This document shows positions 56,027 to 64,000 of a DNA stretch of 64,000 bases, one piece after another. The notes beneath the pieces are model-generated. The model was not told the origin of the DNA. It worked only from the letters and a program-made list of their open reading frames with translations, and did no database searches. Origin of the DNA: Telopea speciosissima. Taxonomy: Eukaryota; Streptophyta; Magnoliopsida; Proteales; Proteaceae. The first letter of the stretch is position 1, and the number at the start of each line of letters is the position of its first letter. Position numbers and translations under genes: made by a program. The DNA lies in assembly GCF_018873765.1 (NCBI RefSeq), contig NC_057922.1, forward strand, positions 16,505,563-16,569,562, given 5' to 3'.

Positions 56027-59000
56027 TCAACAGCCCCATGAGAATAAACAGTTTGAACAATAAACAGTCTGAACAATATAGGGGCCATCCCATCTTGAGC
56101 GTAACTTACCTAGAAAGAGGTGCAAACGAGAATTGTACAACAAAACTTTCTGACCTACCTCAAAAGATTTTCTTAAAATGTGCCTATCATGGAAAGCCTT
56201 GGTTTTTGCCTTGTAAATCCGGGCATTCTCATATGCCTCATTCCTAAGCTCTTCCAACTCCGATAGTTGGAGTTTCTTATGGGCACCTGCAGTGGGTAGG
56301 TCAAAGTTAAGCTTCTTGATAGCCTTAAAGGCCTTGTGCTCAAGCTCAACAGGTAAGTGAACGCCTTTCCATACACCAGACGGTACGGAGATTGACTAAG
56401 ATCGGTCTTGAAGGCTGTCCTATGGGCCCACAACGCATCTACCAACCGATTAGACCAATCCTTACGGTTCGGGTTAACGGTTTTCTCAAGAATATGCTTT
56501 ATCTGCCTATTTGAAACCTCAACCTGGCCTTTAGTCTGGGGATGATAGGGTGTGGCCAACTTGTGAATGACACCATATTTCCTCATGAGGGCCTCAAAGG
56601 GCCGGTTGCAAAAGTGCTTGCCCTAATCGCTAATGATAGCACGGGGAGTACCAAAATGGGAGAAGATGTTCTCCTTCAGAAATTTCACAACTACCTTGTG
56701 ATCATTGGTCTTACAAGCAACAGCCTCAATCCATTTGGACACATAGTCTACAGCAAGTAATATGTACTGGTTACCAAAAGAATTAGGGAAAGGCCCCATG
56801 AAATCTATGCCCCATACATTAAACACCTCAACTACCAGAATTGGGTTGAGGGGCATCATATTCCTCCTAGTGAGACGCCCTAAAGATTGGCACGAGGGAC
56901 ATGCCTTGCAATAAGTAAAAGCGTCTTTAAAAAGAGTAGACTAATAAAATCCACACTGTAAAACCTTGGCAGCTGTCTTATTGGGCCCAAAGTGGCCTCT
57001 ACAAGCCTGATCATGGCAAAAAGATAAGACAAATTGTTGCTCATGATCAGGAACACATCTCCGGATTACCTGATCCGGACAAGTCTTAAAAAGATAAGGA
57101 TCATCCCAAAAGAAATATTTAACCTGTGAAAAGAAACGATTCTTATCTTGGGTGGACCAATGTGCAGGTGTCACACCCGTAACCAGATAATTAACAATGT
57201 CAGGAAACCAAGGTTCACTAGACACTGCCATTAGAAACTCATCAGGAAAGTTCTCGTTGACTGGAGAATCCACGGTCAAGGAATTAGGTAGCCGGGATAG
57301 ATGGTCTGCAACCAAATTTTCACACCCTTTCTTATCCCTAATTTCCAGATCAAATTCTTGCAACAAAAGGACCCACCTAATGAGGCGAGCCTTAGCATCT
57401 TTTTTCTGCACAAGATATTTGATAGCTGCATGGTCAGTATAAACAATCACATGTGATTCAATCAAGTAGGGCCTGAACTTCTCTAATGCAAACACAACAG
57501 CTAAAAATTCTTTCTCAGTGGTGGTATAATTGAGCTGTGCATCATCAAAGGTCCTACTTGCATAATAAATCACATGGGGCAATTTGTTGATTATTTGCCC
57601 AAGAACAACCCCTATTGCAAAATCAGAGGCATCACACATAAGCTCAAATGGAACTGTCCAATTTGGAGCTTGAATAATGGGGGCTGGGGTCAATGCTCTT
57701 TTTAATTGCTTAAAACTCTTATGACACTCAGGGGAGAATTCAAATGGGCAGTCCTTCGCCAAAAGGGAAGTGAGAGGTCTAGCTATCTGGCTAAAGTCCT
57801 TGATGAATCTCCTGTAAAAACCTGCATGGCCCAAAAAAGATCTAATGTCCTTCATACTCTTGGATGGTGGTAAATTGACAATAAGGTCCACCTTAGATCT
57901 ATCAACCTTAATCCCCTCTTTGGACACAATGTGACCAAGAACTATGCCTTGCTTCACCATGAAGTGGCATTTCTCCCAATTCAAGACCAAGTTCTTTTCT
58001 ATGCATCTTTTAAGAACCAAAGAAAGGTGATGCAAGCAATTAGAAAAGGTAGAGCTGTGCATAGTTGTCACGGTGGTTAGGTGACCCAAGGCAGTGGAGA
58101 GGACCAAAGTTCAAGGCGACACCAACTAGGCGACCAAGGCGCCCAAGTCGACCGAGGCGCCTGGACGCCTAGGCGACGCCTTGACAACTATGGAGCCATG
58201 AATAGAAAAATCATCCATAAACACCTCTAGGAAGTGCTCTACCATATCAGCAAAGATACTCATCATGTACCTTTAGAATGTAGCAGGGGCGTTGCAAAGC
58301 CCAAAAGGCATACGCCAGTAAGTAAAAGTTCCATAAGGGCATGTGAATGTGGTCTTGTGTTGGTCCTCGAAAGCAATAGGGATCTGATTATAGCCTGCAT
58401 ATCCATCAAGAAAACAATAATATTCATGGACCGCTAATCTCTCTAACATCTGATCAATAAAAGGCAAGGGGAAGTGGTCCTTCCAAGTTGCCGCATTCAA
58501 TTTCCTGTAATCAATGCACACTCTCCATCCCGTTTAGATACGGGTTGGAATTAATTCATTATTGGCATTCTCAACTACAGTGACTCCTCCTTTCTTTGGC
58601 ACAACCTGCACAGGACTTACCCATTGGCTATCAGAAATAGGATAAATTATTCCATGATCCAAGCACTTTAGGATCTCTTTCTTGATTGCCTCTTTCATCA
58701 CAGGATTAGCCCTCCTTTGGGGTTCCCTAGAAGGTTTGGAACTCTCCATCAGATGAATATGATGTTGAACAATGGAGGGGCTAATACCTTTGAGGTCTAA
58801 CATGGTCCAACCTATGGCTTCCTTATGTTCCTGTAGAAGCTTGATCAACTCTTCTTCCTATATAGAAGTCAAATCAGAAGCAATAATAACAGGGAGAGTG
58901 TCATCTTGCCCTAGGAAGGCATACTTGAGGTTGGAGGGCAATGCTTTTAACTCTAATGTGGGGGGCTCAATAATAGAGGGTTTAAGAATGGAGGTGGATA

Positions 59001-61416
59001 GGGGTCCAAGGGGCTCCAAAGGTGGTTGGATGCTCCAGACCTCAGATAAGGGGGTATCATCAACACCCTCCAATTCCTGCATACATTCTTGAAATCCCGA
59101 ATCAAAATCAATCTCAAAGAAAGTGTCAACATCATCGGGAAATCCCTGAAGCATATGTACCTCTTCATCAATATCAGGCTGCTTGCCCAACCTAAACACA
59201 TTAAAGTCCACAGAAGTATTGCCAAAAGATAGCTTCATGAGACCATTCCTGCAATTTATCAAAGCATTACTGGTAGCAAAAAAAGGTCTACCCAAAATAA
59301 TTGGGATTTGGTCCTTAAAATTTGCAGTAGGTTGGGTATCTAAGACAATAAAATCCACAGGCAAGACAAATTCCCTAACCTTTAGCAGGACATCCTCAAC
59401 CATCCCGTTGGAAACTTTTACCGACCTGTCTGCAAGTTGAAGAGTAATTCTTGTCGGTTTTAACTCTCCCAATCCCAACTGTTGGTAGACATGAAAGGGT
59501 AATAGGTTCACACTTGCACCAAGGTCCAATAAGGCATGATCAATGGTGGTGTTGCCTATAGTGCAAGAGATGGTGGGGCTTCCAGGGTCCTTATGCTTGG
59601 CTGCTACTGACTGTGCGATAAGAGAACTGATATTAGCAACCAAGAATGCCTTTTTGGGCACATTGGTAGTTCGCTTTTGAGTGCATAAGTCTTTGAGGAC
59701 TTTAGCATAAATGGGGACCTGGGCTATAGCATCCATAAGAGAAATATTCACCTGAATCTATTTAAAAACATCCAAAATTTTCTCCACAGAAGAAGACTCC
59801 ACAGAAAAAGTCTCTTTCACTTTCTTAAAAGAATCATCTTTGGTTTCCTCAACTAAATTATCTGGAATTACTTCAGGTTCATCAGACGAACCAGGAACAA
59901 TAGGCACTTCAATGGCCTCATCAGAAAGGGGAGAATCAACAGGAATATAAGATGGTAGAGATTGAGGTGTACTAACCTGTTGATACTCACGGCCACTCCG
60001 CAAAGCATATATTGCATTTACCTGATTGGAGGGCCCTTGATGCTGTTGGCCTTGTACAACATTGAGTGGAGGGTCTTGGGTACCTTGCTGAATATGAACC
60101 TGATGGCTAGGATTTGGCTCAGGTTGGCTAGGTAACTTCCCTATTTCCCTCTCATGTATGATGGTGACAAGCTGGGTGAGCTGTCTCTCAATATTATTGT
60201 GGCCTGTCATGAAAAGGGCTATCTTGTTCTCCATCTCATTCATTCTTGTTGCTTCTCCTGTATTGATAAACCCTGGGGGTGGCTGATAGGGTGCAAGGGG
60301 AGGAGGCCTAGCAGAATTAATAGAAGGTCCTAAATGAGGACGAGGGGGGAAGGGGTGAGGAGACATACCTTGGCTCTATGGTGCAAAGTTGGGCCTTTGG
60401 AGGCCAAGCTAGCCTTGATTGTGAAAGTTGGATGGGCCTGCTTGGTTCCCTTGATTCCAGGAGAAATTGGGGTGATTTCTCCATCCTGGGTTGTAAGTGT
60501 TGCTATATTGATTGTTTTGGTAGAGGGCACTTACATTTTCAGTGTTGGAATTACCCACAAAGGTGTTGGGGCATTCCTCCAAAAGATGTCCAGGGTTGTG
60601 GCACCAACTGTACATTGACACATGGTTGACCTGGTTAACCGGCATAGGCTCTTTAAGGACAATGGACTCTAACCTTTTGATGAGGCTGTCCAGTTTGGCT
60701 TCCTTAGCTGGTACACCATCAATTATGTGACCCTTAGTGGTCCTTTCAGCCTCTTGGGAGGATTCCCACTCCCTAGTCTTATCAGCCAAGTCGGTCAAGA
60801 ATGTCCAGGCATCATTCTCATCAGAAAAAGAGGTGAAGCTTGCAGGACACATAGATTCTAAAAGTTGTTTGGTCTGAAAGTCTATGCCCTCATAAATAAT
60901 TTGGCAGATTTGCCACAAGTCAATACCATGGTGAGGGCATTCTAACAGGAGGTCCTTGAATCTCTCCATGAATCTAGAGAAGGACTCATGTGGTTTCTGC
61001 CTGAATTGGAGTATGTCACTCTTGAGTTTATTGGTCTTGTGAAGAGGGAAAATTTTTCTCAAGAAGACAATGGTAAACTGGTCCCATGTAGTAATGGAAT
61101 TAGTCGGCAGTCCATAAAGCCACTTCTTAGCTTGGTCCTTCAGGACAAAGGGTATAAACCGAAGCCTAACTGCATCATCAGTTAAATTTTGAACCTTAAT
61201 TAGAACACAAACCTTCTCAAATTCCCTAAGGTAGAGATATGCATCTTCATTGACCATCCCATGGAAGTGGGGTAGCATGTTAATGAAGTTGGTCTTGAGT
61301 TCATAATTGTTCCCTGTAACAGTAGGCAAACTAATGCAAGAAGGCTGTGCAGCCCTGGTAGGGTAAAATCTATCCCTAAGAGTCTTGGGTTTACTCATGG
61401 TCAAAGGTGGGGTCAA
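56027..61416 (-). pseudogene. gypsy gag-pol (gag, protease, RT, RNase H, integrase), interrupted
   Basis: Minus-strand order: gag from 61416 (retrotrans_gag fold with RFIPFVLKDQAKKWLYGLP; knuckle SWCHNPGHLLEECP near 60575-60615 with Tyr at the usual first Cys); protease about 59750-59000 (LLDLGASVNLLPF); RT about 58850-57950 (CIDYRKLN, MPFGLCNAPATF, catalytic FMDD); RNase H about 57640-57280 ([14 protein letters not shown]); integrase about 57050-56100 (D in [11 protein letters not shown] in RAIISD, E in GQVEVSNR). In-frame stops lie at 60409, 60376, 59758, 58858, 58534, 58273, 56941 and 56623 (lower coordinate), all in one frame. A one-base shift near 56350 moves the integrase C-terminus to another frame, and a MITE sits in RT. 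Confidence 0.9.
58060..58192. mobile_element. 133-bp hAT-like MITE inside gypsy RT
   Basis: Ends CATAGTTGTCACGG and, reverse complement, CATAGTTGTCAAGGC, with ggcgacc, aaggcg and gcctagg words inside; same group as the 7049 element. Flanking 8-mers gagctgtg (58052-58059) and gagccatg (58193-58200) agree at 6/8 with two transitions. Element plus duplication is 141 bp, a multiple of three, so it leaves the flanking RT frame in register. Confidence 0.82.
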
Positions 61417-62048
61417 AGGTGGTGGAGAAGATGGTAGTCTAATAAGACGGTTAGATGAATCAAGGGTCCACGATTGAGCTACCTAAACAGATATGAAGTC
61501 TCCTTTAGAAAAATTAAAGAAAAATAAAACACTAAAAAAAATCACCAAAAACAAGAGGGAGTCCAAGGTATATAGTGCATCTGTCCCTCAAGAATCAAAA
61601 CAGTGGTTCCAAAGCTTTAAGGTTGCCATATAGGTTGACAGTAAGGGAACCCGTATAGTCTTCAATAGCCACCTACGGGCGATTCCAAGTGGATTCTGAT
61701 GTAGAGTGGAGGACTACTATACGTTTCTGTTTCCAAGAGCACTCACTATGTCGCTTTCCTGTTATCAAAGTTGGTCACCTCCAAAGATAAGTCATATGCC
61801 ATTCCACCCAACCAAGTCAAGATGCAGCATCATAGGCAACTTAATCCTATGAGGGACACCAAAAGAGGTTGAGTTTGAGCATAAGAAGGACTTTAGATTG
61901 GGCGCACAGTCTTTGAAACAGAAGAGAAACAAGATGAGGTTTTCAAAAACTGAATTTTTTTATTTTTTATTTTAGAAGAAAAAAAAAAGAAAATAAACTA
62001 AGCACTCCGAATTACTTAAAAATCAGAAAAATAAAGTGGACAATAATC

Positions 62049-62066
62049 TCCCCGGCCACGGAGCCA
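62049..62066 (-). promoter_or_regulatory. Primer-binding site of the gypsy element (tRNA-Asp-like)
   Basis: On the minus strand TGGCTCCGTGGCCGGGGA begins six bases after the LTR end. It differs at two positions from the complement of the plant tRNA-Asp 3' end as I remember it, the primer of Athila-type elements. Confidence 0.75.
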
Positions 62067-62072
62067 AAAACT

Positions 62073-64000
62073 TGTTTGCACAAAATAATAACCGCAAGCG
62101 TACGGATCAATCGTAGCTACGGATCGAACTCAAGGAGATGTATGCCACCTTATTTTACTCACTTTAAAGCAATGCAAAGTAAACCAAAATTAATTAAATT
62201 GTTGAATTAAACTAACGGCAATTAAACTAACGGATCCTAACTCACAAACATCTACGTCCTAACACACATTCATCTAACCTATTATGCAGCTAACGCGGAT
62301 TGACGAAATTGGAGGAATTAAATTGCCACAACCACACAATCAAAAACTAAAAATCAAAGAAATAGAACTAACTAATTGAAGCTTGAACCAGATTGAAGTT
62401 GATATCATAGTTGAAATGGCGCTACCAAATCTGAAAAAAATAAAACAAAAGTAATTAAAATCCTACCACAATGCATGATAATAATAGTGAATAAAAGTCT
62501 TAAAAGCATGATTGAATTAGAGAGATAGAGAATGAGAATAAAAATAAAAATAATGGAGAATGAAAACTCCTAATAGAATGGAGGGATTAATGGAGATGAG
62601 AAAACTAATAAAATAAAACTACTAGAAGAAACAAAAAAAAGTAGAGAATAAGAAGAAGAAATTAGAAACTAGAAGAATTAAGAAGTTAAGAAGAAGAAAA
62701 ACACAAAAATAACAATAAGAAATTGATACTCTTTTCTACCAAAGTTGAATTGCATGAACTAATTAATCCTTACATGAATGTAATTTGATGAAGCTTGAGA
62801 CTTGAATAATCCTACCATGGCCTCCTCTTCCAAATCTTCTAAATCTTCTCACTAGAATTTAGAAGCCTAGACTAGAAAGCTTGAAACTAAACTAGAATTC
62901 TTACAACCATATTGAAGACATAAAATTAAAGCATGAATCAAAAGCATTACAACCATGGAATTGAAAGCATGAAATCAAACTACAACTTAGAAAGCCAAAA
63001 ACTAGAAGAAGAAATTTTACTAATAATTTGAACAACATTACAAAGGAGAGGGTAGGGGTATTTATAGGGGGAGAAGAGGGAAGTGGTAGGAGAAATATTC
63101 CCTAAGAAAAGAGAATATTCTCTTCTCCTTCCTCCTTTACAATGCCTTGAATCCTAAGAAAAAGGAAAAAAATAGAAACTAAGAGAGATAAAAATCCTAG
63201 CTACATAAACCTTCTATTTATCAAAAAGTAACTTTCTAATTCTAACTTGTGCTTCCTTTTCCTTGTAGGTGTCTTCTCCAAGCAATGAGATCAAGGCATC
63301 TTTGACTTTTCAACCTTCCATGGATGAGAGAATATTTTTCAAAAGAAATCTATCCAAAGTAGAATTCCAAAAATGCCCTTGGAAAGTTGGAGGAGAGAGA
63401 GTGTGATGAGGATGACTAGGATTCCACTCACAATTAATGAAATGTCAAATCTGTCCTTCAAAAAACGTGGAGCATGGGATGCTTATATAGGCCTCACTGT
63501 TGTATTCCTTACGAAAAATCACCCAAAATAGACCCAAATTTAGTCCAATTTGGAATTCGGGAGCCCAAGATATCTCAAGTTGAAGTTGGACTGCTCCAGA
63601 GCCTTCCAAATAGAATCTTTCGGCTAATAGAAAAGATAACTTCTGTGAATTGCACTAAAGCCCCTCGAATTCGAACTTCCGCTTTACTTTATCTCCGGCC
63701 AATTTTCAATAATTACAAACAAACCCCTATAGACCATTTTCGCGCGTCGTTATGGAAACGGCCGTAACTTCTTCGTTTCAACTCGGAATCAAGTGCCGTT
63801 TGAACCGTTGCGAAGCTGACTCGATGGACTACGCATCCATACTATTAACACCTCAAAATTATGCTAAGGGGCCCACTGTAATCACATTCAAATTTGACTA
63901 ATTGGCGTGATGCTTTCAGTGCTCAATCCAAACTTGATTTTCTCGACTCTTGGGCGCTTCCGGCTACTGCCAAACACCACTAAATAGCTTAAAAATGGAT
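62073..64000 (-). repeat. Right LTR copy (5' LTR of the element), minus orientation, cut by window edge
   Basis: On the minus strand it ends TTTTGTGCAAACA just before the PBS, so it is the 5' LTR. Position 64000 corresponds to 53718 in the left copy, so roughly 140 bp of LTR should follow outside the window. The plus-strand frame 63474-63767 is the counterpart of the 54242-53817 minus frame and is not a gene. Confidence 0.88.

Larger units (their letters stand above)
53579..64000 (-). mobile_element. Athila/Tat-like Ty3/gypsy retrotransposon with inverted LTRs (right edge outside window)
   Basis: The order on the minus strand is LTR (64000-62073), PBS, gag, protease, RT, RNase H, integrase, short 3' region, then an LTR copy in the opposite orientation (53579-55675). 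The tRNA-Asp-like PBS, DLGA protease, ~2.1-kb LTRs and no visible chromodomain point to the Athila/Tat side of plant gypsy elements. The coding frame is dead. The left end abuts L1 sequence directly, with ttggc as the last 5 bp of target. Confidence 0.85.

Noticed and set aside
55651..56247. 198-codon plus ORF at the LTR/integrase junction
   Set aside because: Runs antisense to gypsy integrase and across the inverted-LTR junction; fortuitous.
63474..63767. 97-codon plus ORF
   Set aside because: LTR sequence; its counterpart occurs in the opposite orientation at 53817-54242.

Overview
The window is plant nuclear DNA. It has introns of 0.2 to more than 12 kb, a plant-specific PLS-class pentatricopeptide gene, a plastid-type folate/biopterin transporter, a plant aromatic amino acid decarboxylase-family gene, and plant transposon types (Athila/Tat-like Ty3/gypsy, L1, RTE, an Au-like SINE, Tourist, hAT-like and Mutator-like elements). 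It fits a flowering plant with long, transposon-laden introns. I cannot name the species. All identifications come from remembered family features and hand translation; no search was run.

Layout. 1-5491: intergenic DNA with a 2.2-kb non-autonomous Mutator-like element (9-bp target duplication) and a small hAT-like element. 5492-15845 (+): five-exon HAD-superfamily hydrolase, related to Arabidopsis At2g33255. 18063-20467 (+): two-exon BT1-family folate/biopterin transporter, FBT8-like. 22744-24666 (-): intronless PLS-class PPR protein with E/E+ tail. 25910 to beyond the right edge (+): first nine exons of a multi-intron aromatic amino acid decarboxylase / aromatic aldehyde synthase-family gene. 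Every exon is open, yet its introns carry nearly all the large transposons in the window.

Transposons in the decarboxylase gene. Intron 4 holds a SINE, an RTE tail and a near full-length antisense L1. Intron 5 holds an RTE remnant with an 8-bp-TSD element nested in it. Intron 6 holds three truncated L1 copies in both orientations and a Tourist-like element split by a 1.27-kb hAT-like element. Intron 8 holds a 1.35-kb TIR element. Intron 9 (over 12.8 kb) holds a nest: RTE, interrupted by L1, interrupted by an Athila-like gypsy element, interrupted by a small hAT-like MITE.

Most unusual structures: (a) the gypsy element is flanked by two ~2-kb LTR copies in inverted, not direct, orientation; (b) its gag-pol frame is continuous but cut by at least eight in-frame stops, most of them at probable Gln codons; (c) a group of 8-bp-TSD elements has related CATAG/CAAGG-type ends and interiors made of reiterated short words, with a different word in each copy; (d) the decarboxylase gene uses a probable GC-AG intron inside its catalytic loop and may have a start codon split by an intron.

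The four host genes do not form a pathway; they are ordinary plant neighbours. No CRISPR array, rRNA or stand-alone tRNA gene was seen.
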